Source: Dromiciops gliroides
Lineage: Eukaryota; Chordata; Mammalia; Microbiotheria; Microbiotheriidae
Direction of reading: 5' to 3'
Assembly: GCF_019393635.1 (NCBI RefSeq)
Contig: NC_057861.1
Span: 660,389,724 to 660,453,723, forward strand
Length of the DNA stretch: 64,000 nucleotides
Position 1 is the first letter of the stretch; every line of letters starts with the position of its first letter. Positions 31,577 through 43,060 of the stretch are shown in pieces. Below the pieces are notes generated by a model. That model did no database searches. It was not told the DNA's origin and saw only the letters and a list, made by a program, of their open reading frames with translations. Made by a program: the position numbers and the translations under genes.

Positions 31577-32044
31577 CACCACCCATTTTCTTTTCCAGGT
31601 CAGTGCTATCAGACTTGTTCCAATTTGTCCCTTAATTCTCCTTTCTCTTAAAGTCATTTGTTTCTTTTTGGCTACATCCAATTTTCTCCTTACTCCTTTA
31701 TCCCAATTTGTCAAAATTTCCTGACCCATCCATAACCTCCCAGAGGTTACTGACACAGCACCTGCGTCCACGTGGGTGTCCATTAAAACAGCAAAGAACC
31801 CAATCCAGGGAGTCCCCCAGACTACTGGGTCTTGCCAACAGGGCAATTCCTTTCTTCCCTTTTCAGGAAAAAAAAAATAAATCCCTCAGGGTAAATTGCT
31901 TGATCCCAGATCAACGAGAAATACCCCCACTCACTTTGGTGTGCTGGCTGGACTCCCAAATGAGCTAAAAACCTGGGTGCAGGAGTTAAAGGCAGATCCC
32001 AAACTTACCTTAATGAGATCTCACTGCACTGAGTCTGGGACTTG
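31577..32044 (-). mobile_element. Endogenous retrovirus internal remnant (leader/gag side)
   Basis: This lies between the LTR remnants, on the minus strand downstream of the primer-binding site, where leader and gag sequence is expected. Minus ORF 31556-31846 may contain gag-derived residues, but no zinc finger or major-homology motif is visible, so identity is by position only. All pol and env sequence is absent. Confidence 0.5.
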
Positions 32045-32062
32045 AAGTCACACGGGGCACCA
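32045..32062 (-). other. Retroviral primer-binding-site-like motif
   Basis: Two bases inside the LTR edge the minus strand reads TGGTGCCCCGTGTGACTT. A TGG start two bases after the LTR is the standard PBS position. The matching tRNA is not certain; Ile- and Trp-type sites are only partly similar. Confidence 0.65.
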
Positions 32063-32064
32063 AA

Positions 32065-32697
32065 TGATGTGGGCTGGAATTTTGGGTCAAATTTATTGTG
32101 AGTCATCCCAAAAGAATTACAAGACTCAGTGACTCAGTTTCCTAACTTTTATTGCAATACTGTTGGTGACCAGAGGGAGAGAACCAGAATATTGGAAAGG
32201 TATCTCTCCAATAAGGAAAAGGAAAGACAGTTATATTTATAGTATGGATAAATTGACTATCAGTCTCATTATAATAATCTCCACCTTGGAGAGGTACAGG
32301 GGAGGGCTTATCCTAATCTGGAGTTCCTGGGGTCCTAAGCCAACCCCTGAGACGGGTACCTTTTTCAGTGGAGGTGTATTTTTGGGGTTTACATGTCAAA
32401 AGGTGAATCTGGGGACAAATTTGGCCTTTTCTGTGCATGTCTCTTTCTGATTCCCATGGCTAGTTTCAAAATATAATCATTTTTCATTAGAATTTCTATA
32501 GGTTGTCTTTTTCCTTTATTGTTATTTTGACCTGACCTGACCTGTTCTGGTCTGATATGGATGTTGATCACTATGGGTATGAGAACCTAACATAAGTTAT
32601 CCATTAACTGAGGTCTGACTCCCTTTTAGAGCTAATATCTGAATTAAAGCTTGGGTCTTAGGTTTTTCTATTAACCCCTTTTTCACCTCCTACATCA
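32065..32697 (-). mobile_element. Endogenous retrovirus LTR (promoter-proximal copy)
   Basis: 633 bp with ends TGATGT and ACATCA. On the minus strand a TATA-like TATAAATA lies near 32233-32241 and an AATAAA lies near 32090, in U3-R-U5 order, with the PBS-like motif beyond U5. Confidence 0.8.
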
Positions 32698-32754
32698 GAC
32701 TGAACTGTCATACTCCACAAAACAAGTACATTGCAAAGAACATACTGGGTCCAC

Positions 32755-32960
32755 CTCTAAGTTAGAAAGATCTGAGTTCAAGTTTTGCCTCTGTGGCATA
32801 CTAGCTATGTAAAATCACATGGTAAAATCACTTAAACTCTCAGGGCCTCAGGTAATTCTTTAAGGACTAAGACATTATGGAGAGTTGTCAATTCACATCA
32901 GTGAAGGGTGTTTACATACCAGAGTTCCCTACATTGATGAAACTGTGGGCCTGGATAGTA
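32755..32960 (+). repeat. MIR-like SINE relic, marsupial tail variant
   Basis: 'aaagatctgagttcaagttt', 'catactagctatgtaaaatc', 'tctcagggcctcaggtaatt', then 'ccagagttccctacattgat'. Confidence 0.65.
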
Positions 32961-33107
32961 AGCTAAATTTTACATGTGTGATTTGGCTACTGTGATGGGA
33001 GGAGGTATTCTCCTTTCTCTATTAACTTGCATCAGAAGAACAAAGCAGAGTGTTTTACAAATAAATTGTTATTGTCAGCTGGTTCTTTTCCAAAGGGGAG
33101 GAGGGAA

Positions 33108-33110
<3 letters not shown>

Positions 33111-33148
<38 letters not shown>
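33111..33148. repeat. (TA)n microsatellite
   Basis: TA dinucleotides with one G interruption. Confidence 0.95.
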
Positions 33149-33324
33149 AACTTTCAGAATAGCTGAACTATGATCTAAAGGAGAGAGCTAAATTGATAAC
33201 TGAAATGAGGGTGAGCAACACCTTATCATCAATCTTCGCACTGTTTTTAATAAAATATTCTTTTTATCATGACTGTAAAATATAGTAAATGAGAACAAAA
33301 GTCATATCAAAGAACTTGGGAAAT

Positions 33325-33480
33325 GGGAAAGAATTCTGACCTTGGAATCTGAGGACCTAGATTTTCAACTTGATTTTGTCAAGTGCTTCTTTTATGACCT
33401 TGGCAAAAATCAGTTCTTTTCATCTGTAAAGTGAGAAGGTTGTATTTTCTGTCCTCTAAGATTGCTTCTTTGATCCTCCA
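33325..33480 (+). repeat. MIR-type SINE relic
   Basis: 'accttggaatctgaggacct', 'atgaccttggcaaaaatcag', 'catctgtaaagtgagaaggt'. Confidence 0.6.
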
Positions 33481-33589
33481 GTCCATTCAATTAATTAATT
33501 AGCTAATGTATTTAATCTATTTAAATAAATTTAATCTGTTTTACTAATTAATTACTTATTTTATTGGCCTAATAACTGATCAATAGTAT

Positions 33590-33735
33590 AGGAGGGAGAG
33601 AGACAGAGACACATAGAAGGAGATGGAGAGACAGAGAGAGAAGAAAAGAGAAGAAGGGAGATGGAGAGAGAGAGAAGTGAGAAGAATGTAAAGAGAGAGG
33701 AGGGGAAGAGAGAAGAAGAGAGGAGATGAGGTTAA
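33590..33735. repeat. (GA)n-rich purine tract
   Basis: Imperfect GAGA/GGAGA repeats on the plus strand; the 70-codon minus ORF over it is low complexity. Confidence 0.9.
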
Positions 33736-33744
33736 ATACTCTGT

Positions 33745-33905
33745 GATACATTACTGGCTTCATAACCCTGAGCAAGTTCATTTACCCTCTCAGTGCCCTA
33801 GGCAACTCTTGGAGTTGTTGGAATGAGGCCAAATCTGCATTGCTAAAAGGAGTTATCACCTGAAAGTTCCTTCTACCAATGAAATCACTGGTCCAACCCT
33901 TATTC
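33745..33905 (+). repeat. MIR-like SINE relic, marsupial tail variant
   Basis: 'cataaccctgagcaagttca', 'tctcagtgccctaggcaact', 'ctaccaatgaaatcactggt'. Confidence 0.7.
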
Positions 33906-35685
33906 CTATACTTTAAAAATCGATCAGATTAGTTAAATGGCTTATTCACTTGCTGGTATGGAACTTATTTGTCTCAGAAAAAAAAATCTGTAAGAAACCA
34001 GCCAAGTTCAGAAATGATAAAATACTTTGAAACCTTTTTTTTTTAATGCTGAATAATTTTAGAAATCATTTAGAGTTACTGTAACTGACATAAATATGAT
34101 GAATTATGCTGGTGTTTCCATATCATTGCGCTAGAAGTTCTAGAATCCTTTAAGAAGGTTGCTTTTGTATTTAAGAAGAAATTTATCTGAAGTTCCACTG
34201 GAAGGGAAGGGCTGACTTGTGATCACTTGTAAGGATAGCTGGGTGGGATGCCTCCAACATATGCAAATAAAAAAAGCACAAAGAAGTTAGACCACAATGT
34301 ACGTTTTTTGAAATAATGAACTGCTCAAACTGTGTGTGATCAGAACACACTTGAGTGGTCCAATTAAAATTGTCTCCAATGATAAAGACTGGCCGGACCT
34401 AGGTACAGTTGATTGAATAATAATAAGAAATTGCTAAAAAATAAAAAGAAGAAAGAAAGAAAAGAAAAGAACCTCTTTAAAACAAAGAACAACCCAAAAC
34501 AAAAACAACAAAACAGAACCATGAGCTATACTAAAAATAAAAGAGATTGGGGATTTAAGTAACAAAGAGTTTACATCTACACAGATAAATAGGAGGCATT
34601 CCAAAAAACACCTGATTGGACTTTAAATACCATTCCTCTTTCCCCTCACATCCCCCCCCACCCCATACAGAAATCCACTTATATTATCAAATTGTCTTTG
34701 AAATTGACCTAGAAATAGGAGGAAAAGATGTATTACTTTGTACTTAGCTACACTCAATAAATCAAGTGCTTTTCTATGGGATCTCATTAAGGGCATGCAG
34801 TTCTGGAAGGCAAGCTGTCAACACTTTGGAATTTGATTTTTAGAAGCACATCGTAGAATTGTGGACTAGCCCCACAAGTTGGACAATCTCTGTTTGATTC
34901 TATCCTCTATTTCTTTTTACAATATGGTCTTGGATAAATCATACCACATATCTGCACTTAGATTCCTTCTTCCAGTTTTAACTACTGTCAAATACAATCC
35001 TGATGGTTGAATGTTATTTATATTTTTATAATCAATCAATCAATTAATTCCTCTGCTTCCAAAATAGATTTGGGCCTAGGCTGAGGGACTGAGAGGAAAG
35101 ATATAGACAAATTTAGACTCTTCAGTTGCTACAGACTTTGGTGGTAAAGTGAGCTTTACGTAAAATTGATATCGTTTAAGGGTCCTCTTGCCATCCCTTA
35201 GTGCCAATTTGAATGTGTTCTTCATTGCCACATGCCTAGAAAATGTACTTCTTATTCATTCATTCTAGAAGCAATATTAATAGCCTGTTATGTACCACTA
35301 TTTTTATTACTGAAGATATAAAGGCTACATTTTACTGCTTAGAATTGCTGGAACTCTTGTGGGATAGATTTGAGGTTCATGACATTAGGTTCTCCCTGAT
35401 ACTTCAAGTCACTAGATTGCTGTGTTCATTTTATGTTCACCATAAGCATCATTGCTTGGGAACATAAATCATGTTTCCATCATTTATCCATCTATCCTCA
35501 ACAATCCCTTGAGGCAAGTACCATATTGTTTAATGATGGGAGTATTTCAGATAAGGCCAAATTAGAACAGAGAATAAATGCCAAGTTTTATATTTTACTA
35601 CTGTGCAGATATTCATTTAAAGCAGTGAAAAGGAACCTGGAAGCTGGAATAACCAATCAGCTATCAAGCATGTAATAATTACCTG
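33906..35685. other. Unassigned stretch
   Basis: No gene or confident repeat. A weak MIR-like phrase lies at about 34870-35000. Confidence 0.45.
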
Positions 35686-35689
35686 CTGT

Positions 35690-35790
35690 TCTCCAGGTGC
35701 AAAGCTAAGGGCTAGAGTTACAAAGGCAAAACTGTACCAGTCTTCAAAGTACTTATATTATAATGGAGGAAGAATGGAAGTTTCCTCATC
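35690..35790 (+). repeat. Ancient interspersed repeat fragment
   Basis: 'ctaagggctagagttacaaaggcaaaa' and 'ttatattataatggaggaag' match the start of the 18285-18960 family. Confidence 0.5.
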
Positions 35791-35964
35791 AGCAACAGGT
35801 TAATTTGAAAGAGTGATAGATTAAGAGGAAAAACAAGAACATTGATTTTGGAAGCATTAAGTTTGGGTTACCTATGGGGCATTGAGTTTGGAATTTCTAA
35901 AACAATTGATGTGTGGGACTGGAGCTCTGGAGAAAGACTAGAGCTGGATATATAGACTTGGCAG

Positions 35965-36125
35965 TCATCTATATAGAGATTCTGGGCTTAAATGAAAACT
36001 CTCTTACTCAATACTTATATAACTATGGGCTTATTACTTAATCTCTCTGGGGTCCATTTTTTATTTATAAAATAAGGGGTCTGGACTAAATAGTCTTAAA
36101 CTCTCTGTAAATCAAGAGCTACTAT
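35965..36125 (+). repeat. MIR-type SINE relic
   Basis: 'tataactatgggcttattac', 'tttataaaataaggggtctg', 'actaaatagtcttaaactct'. Confidence 0.6.
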
Positions 36126-36149
36126 GCAAATGCTAAGCCAAAACTCACC

Positions 36150-36640
36150 CAACTGATAAAAAGAAACACATAATAGTTGTTACTTTAATTTTCTAACAAC
36201 TTTATTACCTTGAGTTATTAGCAGACAATCTGATCAAGTTGTGGATGGAGTGGGGTGACTGAGTCTTTGTCCTAGAATTATGTAATTTAGAGAGTGGTGA
36301 TGCAACTCAGCACACAACTAAATTTAAACACCTAGAAGAAATAACTAGATAAAAGACAATGATACTCTATGGAATGTTTCTTCTACCCAGAGACTGCACC
36401 CCAGGTGAGTACCTCTCTGGTCTGGGTCCTGTTCTTTCCTTCCTCTTAAAAGCCTCCCTGGGAGCAACTTCACATTACCCAGGAGGGGTACTTCCTGCTC
36501 CACCCCAATGACTATATACAAAATGAGTTCCTTCTGAACCCTTCTTTATATATTCATAACAATGGTCTCACATTATCTTCGGGTCAGCTCTCTAGTTTTT
36601 GTGCCTCTTGGCATAAGTGTAAAAATTATACTACAGATCT
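36150..36640 (-). mobile_element. Possible LTR, ends not defined
   Basis: On the minus strand a CTTTTAAGAGG (TATA-like, near 36440) is followed some 230 bp later by AATAAAG (near 36206), and the promoter-proximal part is GC-richer than its flanks. No TG/CA ends or target duplication could be fixed. Confidence 0.35.
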
Positions 36641-36644
36641 TCTT

Positions 36645-37900
36645 CTGCAAGGAAGAAAGGAATAAAAGATTTCTTTTACTGTGCTTTTGTAAGAATTTGT
36701 TAATATTCACAGTCTTGTCCCCAGAGAAGTGTTAATAGAATGAGAAACAATGATGTCAAAGCTAACAAATGAAACAGGAAATGTTAGGCAAAATTCACTT
36801 TATATTTTAATTAAGAAATGGTTTAGTTAAAACAAATGTGTGACAATCTCTTTTCTTCTGCCACCCAATACCAATTAAAATCAAGGCAATGATGATCCTA
36901 CTCTTTTTTTTCCCCCTCTCTGTTTTATAGAAGAAACTTAAGTGTTATTTCTTGGGGTTTTCGTCTTTTATTTTTGTATATTTCTGGAAAACAGTTTAGA
37001 AATCTTTAGGCCTACTAGTGAGCATAAAGCTGGTTTTTGCATTTAGACAAAACACCAAGTATGACTGATCTCTCTCCTGAGATGCTACTATGGTGTCAGT
37101 ATCAGAAAGCATTAGAATTTACTTGGAGCACTTATTTTATCTCATTATCAAATGACAGGTGAAAGGAGAGTGATAGATCTAATTATAAAAGGACTGAGTA
37201 CAAATAATAGCTATTTTCCTTCTTTTGGGGAGGATGGGAGTGGACTAGGTGCCCTTTAATGTTCCTTTCAATTCTAAATCTATACTTAAGAATAAACACA
37301 GTTCAACCAACATTCTGGGCCACCAAGTAGACAAAGCAGACATAATACTTATTGTCCATAAGATTCCAAAGCTTCTCACTTCTTTCCCATTTTTAAGCTC
37401 ACAGGGATTTAAAATTAAATCCAAATCCTATTCCTAATTTGTTTATACTTAAATCATTGCAATGCTCTTTTGTAAGAGGTGTTTGATGTTTGAGACCTTA
37501 CTGGGTCTTTTCACAAGACTTGCCCTTAGCCCCAGCATTCCCCCAAACACAGGAAGTAACAGTTCGCCACAATTTAATAGAATCAGAGAGCAAAGTGATT
37601 TCAGTTTCAAATTTTAAGTCTAGATGTCTGAGTGATCTTACAGTGCAGTTTCTTCTATCCATGTGGTCTTGCATCTCAGAGATGTTTTGCTATGCAAGTA
37701 GACCTCATTAATTCAGACTGCATCATTCAGTCTGTGATGATTTTTCTTGAAGAAAGGCTAGATAAATGAATAGTGTAAACAGTAATACTGGAAAAATCGT
37801 TAGCCTACTTAAGCAACCAAAGCACATTTAAAAGAACCATTTGAATGCCAATGAATGTTATTAATTACAAATAAATCCTCTATTGTATTTGCTTTCAGTG
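36645..37900. other. Unassigned stretch
   Basis: No gene or repeat is recognised; the short plus ORFs at 37249 and 37490 carry no motif. Confidence 0.45.
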
Positions 37901-37904
37901 CTAT

Positions 37905-38140
37905 ATAACATTTGTGCTGTGTTGTATTCAGTTGTTTGAGTCTTCTCCAACTTCATGACCCCATTTGGGGTTTTCTTGGCAGAAATACTGCAGTGGTTTG
38001 CCATTTCCTTCTCCAGCTCATTTTATAGATGAGGAAACTGAGACAAACTGGGTTAAATGACTAGCTGAGGGACACACAGCTAGTATCTGAGGCCAGATTT
38101 GAACTCATGAAGATGTTTTCCTGACTCCAGGCTCATCAAG
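37905..38140 (-). mobile_element. SINE with RTE/BovB-type tail, antisense
   Basis: 'tattcagttgtttgagtctt', 'cttcatgaccccatttgggg', 'gcagtggtttgccatttcct', 'gatgaggaaactgagacaaa', then the antisense core 'gacacacagctagtatctga'. Confidence 0.88.
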
Positions 38141-38155
38141 CAATTAATTATTGTA

Positions 38156-38465
38156 GGGGCAGCTAGGTGGTGCAGTAGATAGAGTACTGACCCTGGAGTC
38201 AGGAGGACCTGAGTTCAAATCTCATGTCAGACACTTACTAGCTGTGCCACGTTGGGCAAGTCACTTAACCCCAATTGCCTTAAAATATCTGGGACCTTCT
38301 CTAGTTATCCAGATATATATCTTACAGCTGGGCTCAGATGGCTCTGAGAATGAAGCTGAAGTTGGTGTCCTTGCACAGCCCTTCTCACTTAAATCCTATT
38401 CAGTGCAAGTCACAACATCACCCTAATGTCATGATCCTCTTTGGGAACAAAGGACAAACTGCAAC
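38156..38465 (+). mobile_element. Long SINE: tRNA/CORE head plus about 180-bp extra tail
   Basis: Standard head and core (38156-38285) run without an A-tail into 'aaatatctgggaccttctct', 'gggctcagatggctctgaga', 'gtgtccttgcacagcccttc', 'atgatcctctttgggaacaa' and 'aggacaaactgcaac'. AATTATTGTA at 38146-38155 and 38466-38475 encloses the whole unit, so the tail belongs to the SINE. The ORFs at 38244 and 38338 are within it. Confidence 0.88.
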
Positions 38466-38479
38466 AATTATTGTAATTA

Positions 38480-39335
38480 TTTTATTTATGTGTCGTAGTC
38501 TAGTTCACTTAATGAGATTTTTAAGCTCTTTGAGATCAGAAGCAAAATATTTTTATATCCCCTTACAAAACCCAAAATGTCAGACTTTAATATATCACTT
38601 GATTTGTGATCTAATTGATATAAAGTAAATTCTTTCCATTGATACAATTTAGAATCTTTATATATGTTTATATCAGTTGAGACTTTTTCATTCCCTCCTC
38701 TAAATCTTCCATAAAGGTTTGATCTAACATGCTGGGGGGCATTCATCATTTTCTTAACACTGTAATACTACATGGGTACAAATAATACACGAAGAGTCTT
38801 CATCAGTGCTCTCCTACAATCTTACTATTCAATTAGCCCACCTCCTCATCACTTTGTTGAGACCTTTTCACATGATGTTTGCATCTGATACATTATTGGT
38901 AACATGATTCACCCTATTTATATCTACTTTTATATGTTTCTCCATTGCCATTTGGGTAAGCCATAATTTTTATTTTTCATATTCCGTACATCCTAGCTAT
39001 ATAACATTAATCAAAGAATATTGGTGTTAAAAAGGTAAACATTTGCTTCAGGAAATGTTTGGGGTTATTGAAAGTTCTTCATATTTTCCTAAATGCAATC
39101 CAATCTAATTTCTTCCTCCTGTACAATGCTGGGCCAAGTTTATTGTGCACTTGCTATAGCTATTCAAGAACATTTGTATGGAAGGACCAAGTCTATGGAC
39201 TGTCAGTTTTCTTCAAATTTGGAAACCTGAGACAAAGTCCTCATTTCCTTGCTCTAGTTTTGGCTCTGACCTACTCTAAGGTATTTTTTTAAACCTGCTC
39301 ATTGATTCTTATTTTTTTTTAAGCTATCACTTGAC
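38480..39335. other. Unassigned stretch
   Basis: No gene or repeat family is recognised. Confidence 0.45.
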
Positions 39336-39339
39336 TTAA

Positions 39340-39480
39340 AACTTGAGGCAAAGTCTATTTGCCTCAGTTTCCTTAATTCTAAAATTGTAATAATAACAGT
39401 TACTACTTTTCAGGGTTATTATGAGGATCAAAGCTGATAATATTTATAAAGGGCTTGGCAGAGTGTTTGGGGCTATAAGA
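39340..39480 (+). repeat. MIR SINE 3' half
   Basis: 'tttgcctcagtttccttaat', 'cagggttattatgaggatca', 'aaagggcttggcagagtgtt'. A trinucleotide-rich AGT/AGC tract (39485-39553) follows. Confidence 0.75.
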
Positions 39481-39549
39481 ATGCTAAGCAGGAGTAGCAT
39501 TAGTAGCAGTAATAGAAGTAGGAAGAGGAGTGGTAGCAGTAGCAGCAGC

Positions 39550-39690
39550 AGCAATGATTCAAACCTTTCACTTTATGAAAGAGGGAACTCAGGCCCTGAG
39601 AGGGGAAATGACTCACCTAAGGTCACACAAGGGTGGAAGAGTCAGGCTTTAAATCCATGTCCTTTCAGTAGAGATACAGTGGCCCAGATT
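39550..39690 (-). repeat. MIR fragment, antisense
   Basis: 'gaactcaggccctgagaggg', 'ctcacctaaggtcacacaag', 'tcaggctttaaatccatgtc'. Confidence 0.7.
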
Positions 39691-39719
39691 TCTGGATCTA
39701 TAGACTAAAGAGTTAGGTT

Positions 39720-39850
39720 AAAATAACTCTGCCATCTGTTTGTTTTTAGACAAGTCACTTAACCTCTCTCAGTGCATTGTCCACAAAATAAGACAAGTTA
39801 TATATATAACCACTAAAGTCCCATCTATATATAAATCTGTGACTCCAATT
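39720..39850 (+). repeat. MIR fragment
   Basis: 'tagacaagtcacttaacctc', 'tccacaaaataagacaagtt'. Confidence 0.55.
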
Positions 39851-39859
39851 TTGGTCCAA

Positions 39860-42055
39860 CTGCATTCTGTAACAATACAGAATATCCCCCCCCACACACA
39901 CACACACACATGCCTTTTGGCGTTTGGGATTTTTTTCTTTATTTTCTCTTAATATAGATTTTTAGGAGAATTAGTAAGTTATGAGAGGAGAACATTTGAC
40001 TTATTGTTCAGTTTATAAAAACAAAGCGCTGATCTGGGACATATAAAATACAATTCAGATTGAAAAACCTGTATTTACACGTGACTTTTCAGTAAAATAT
40101 CTGTTATGTAAAGTGGGGTTCACTTTTATTAATCACAAGAATATGTGCTTGGTTTAACTTTATTGAAATAGCATATATGGTAATGCTTCACCATTTATTC
40201 ACTCCATTAGTTCATTCATTCATGCCAGTGTTGGCATGTAGGAAAAATAATTAGCCATCCTGTAGCTAATCACAATCACATCACAATCTAGCAGGTGCAT
40301 GCAAAGCATATATGCAATTATTTGTGAAAGAGACTACAACATTTTAAGATGATGAGAGGTATAAACTATTATTAAAAGTCTAAGGAAAGAACACTTCACT
40401 GATCAAGGCAGAGGTAGAGAGAAAAATAAACAAAAAAATAAAACCCCAAAAAACAAGGAACACTTCTTAGTAGATTTAGTCTTTAGATGAGACCTTTTAG
40501 CTTTTGGATGAGACTTTGACTGATGAGTGCCTAAAACATTTTCTAAATTAAAGCCAAATTCATGGAAAATACAAAAGTCCTGAAATGTGGTAACTAGAAA
40601 TTACTATTCCTCGTCAGGACTTTCTTATGCCCTGAGATTTTTAGCATGACTCTCTGAAGACAATTCTATTAGAAAAAGAGGAAGAACATTTATTATCCAT
40701 CATATAAGGGAAAAAAGCAAGTTAAGGAAAATTGAAAGATCAAAGGAGATGGTGGGTAAGCTTTTGGGAGGATATTGCAAAGGAAAGATAAAGACGGACT
40801 TTTACAATTTAAACTCCTGTTTTCTCATTTTCTTAATTACACCAATGCTGCATTATTGTGCATTCTCTGGAAATCCAACCCCACATTTTAATCTTTTTCT
40901 CTTCTTCATCTTTCCCCATCCCCCCATTCCCCTTTCTTCTGTTCCTGGTGTAGTTCACAGTGCAGTGGAGGGGATGCCAACCACTGGAGCCAAATTCAAT
41001 TCCAAATCCAAACACAAGCAATGTTTGTGAATTGAGACTCCTTTGAGGTTCACCCAACTCCAATTTTACCAATTCCCTTAAGGGAAAGATTTCCCTTTGA
41101 AGCTTCTGTGTACCCAAGTGCATCCTGGGATGTAGGTTTGAGTTTCTGCTGGAGGGCATTTACTCCAGTATATTCCCTGCACCTAACCCTCTCATTACCT
41201 TGTGTGTGCAAGCAGCCTGCAACCACGTAAAGCATGGCTGTGAGGGGGGAGGAGGTGACTGGGAGAAACTTAAAGGCCTAGCTAGGAGATATTTTTGTTT
41301 GGGAATTGCCTAAGTTAAAATATAAAAGGCAAGTAAGATGAATTGAATTAGCCCAGATGTTGCAAAGTAAATATAAATGTTGATTTGTTAAGCAATAATC
41401 TTAACAGGGAAAAGGGGGAAAAAGCTTGGAATGAAACTGATAAAAAAAATTTTTTTTGTAAAGCTGTTAATTGTACCAAGTGTTGTCTTGCTGACAGCTG
41501 CCACAGGCAACAACTTCAAATACTTGAACAGAAACTTTTTTCCCCCAAAAGAAAATAACCTACTAAACTATTTAAATTGGACCATGTTACCAAATATAAT
41601 TGAAGAGTATAGTTGAGTAAGTTTAAGATCTACCTGGCAAGAAAATCCAACTGGAAAAAATAAATAATGCTCACTTAAAGTAAATTGAGGGGGGAGGGGT
41701 GGAGAGGAAATATATTTGCCATTGTTAGGAGAGACAGTGCATAAGATTGAACAGTACTCTGTCCTTAGAGATTGCCTTGAACTTTGAGGAAAGTCTGGGA
41801 CTTGAGACCCCCTCAAAGACAGAAGGAGATAAAAAAAAGAGAAAAAAAAAGACAGAAGGAGAAGGCAAGAAGGTTGGGAAACCTCATTCTTTGACTCTCT
41901 TTGTGTCATTTGTCCATTCTATCTAGGGCAAAATGGCTAAGAAAAAGAGAGTCATTTGGATTCTAATAGAGATCTGGGTTTGTGTTGATTCAGTTGCTAA
42001 TCTCTCTTTTTGTAGGTGGTCCAGTCAATGTTCTTCTTTTGATGACTAGCTTTTT
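39860..42055. other. Unassigned stretch
   Basis: No gene is seen. It contains a short C8(AC)n run near 39887-39910 and A-rich repeats near 41828-41850. The 108- and 113-codon minus ORFs (40833-41159, 41568-41909) show no recognised domain. Confidence 0.45.
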
Positions 42056-42084
42056 GAGGCCCAATTGAGACTCTTTGTTGAACC

Positions 42085-42150
42085 CAGACATGATCCTCTT
42101 AGGAGCCTAGCATATGCCCTGTAAGTGCTCAGTAAATATTGGTTGAGGAG
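42085..42150 (+). repeat. L2/CR1-type LINE tail fragment
   Basis: 'gcctagcatatgccctgtaa' then 'gtgctcagtaaatattggtt'. Confidence 0.5.
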
Positions 42151-42319
42151 ATGGAAATAGAGGACAGGAGTTTAAATTTTACTTCTGCAATTGACTAAGT
42201 GACTATAGGCAAATTAATAAAGGAATTGGATGATAGGATTAATAAGATTCTTTAAAATTCTAAGCCTACTTTTCTTTTAAAACTTGTGAAAAAAATATTT
42301 GATTGTTTTATTTGTAATG

Positions 42320-42611
42320 GAGAACTGCACTCATTGGACTTTTCCATTATAGAAACTCTCCCTGCCCCAACCTCTCTGACTGAAGGGTCAAGGGCTCCTC
42401 TAACAACCTCCATTTAAAGAGGGAACCCATGTCATCCATCTCTTCATAACCCACTAGGCTGTATTTCTCTGGAATTCTACATCATGCCCCTTTCTATATC
42501 CTCCAACTCTCCTTCTCACTTTCCCATGTGTAGCCTTCCCTATCAAAATACAAACTATTTGAAGGTAAGGGTTGTTTTTCTTTTTGTTTGAATTTGTATT
42601 TCCAGTGCTTA
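42320..42611 (+). repeat. L2/CR1-type LINE 3' end, left part
   Basis: 'cctccaactctccttctcac', 'caaactatttgaaggtaagg', 'ttgtatttccagtgcttaac'. The tail is cut here by the LTR complex and resumes at 43626. Confidence 0.75.
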
Positions 42612-42615
42612 ACAA

Positions 42616-42990
42616 TGTTAAGGGCTAAAATTCTAGCTAGTCTGTCTAAAATATCTAATGAGTGGTCACCAATAAATTATAAGCTTTAGCAAGAGTTAAG
42701 CTTTTAAGCATTTATTAAGGAGAATAAGAATTTGGTAAACAGAGAGAGAAAGGCCTACATTCATCTATCTATTAAAGGGAGAGCACATTTCTAACTCCCT
42801 TCTCTACCAGCGTCCTCAGGAAGAGAGCCCCACTCAGAGCGCCAGGCTCTTCCTTCTTCCTCCCACTAGCAAACATCACTTCCTGACGCTAAAGAAAAGA
42901 TGCATGTTCTTGCCCTCAAAGACCTTCACCTCATGGGCAGAGCTCTTCTACAGTAAGTCTCCAGCAGGTGGCGTCATTCTAATCCTTACA
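42616..42990 (-). mobile_element. LTR, minus orientation (family of 12958-13464)
   Basis: Ends TGTTAAGGGC and CCTTACA. The minus strand has AATAAA in CCTTAATAAATGC (42708-42720). The first 50 bp match the LTR at 12958. The left flank is ACAA, the right flank TAGG, so it has no target duplication of its own. Confidence 0.75.
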
Positions 42991-43060
42991 TAGGATATTA
43001 TTTTTGACTGTTTCATTGAGCAAACTTATTCGTTTTTTAAATGAAAGCAAAGGGGGGAAA
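42991..43060 (+). mobile_element. Retroviral internal 3' remnant with polypurine tract
   Basis: A short segment ends in AAAGCAAAGGGGGGAAA directly before TGTGG, the arrangement of a polypurine tract abutting a 3' LTR. Confidence 0.65.

Larger units (their letters stand above)
31526..32701 (-). repeat. 4-bp target duplication (GACT) of a collapsed provirus
   Basis: GACT at 31526-31529 precedes TGATGTGGGC, and GACT at 32698-32701 follows CTACATCA. TGATGT and ACATCA are the inverted ends of the LTR. Confidence 0.7.

Noticed and set aside
31556..31846. Minus-strand ORF as intact gag
   Set aside because: Its position fits, but no zinc finger, late domain or homology motif is visible, and the frame includes the rearranged LTR scrap.
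36150..36640. A definite ERV LTR
   Set aside because: A TATA-like and polyadenylation-like pair is present on the minus strand, but ends and target duplication could not be set, so it is listed only as a low-confidence feature.
40833..41159. 108-codon minus-strand ORF near a GC-richer patch
   Set aside because: No domain, no splice-site or promoter context that I can defend; the overlapping plus ORF is equally open.
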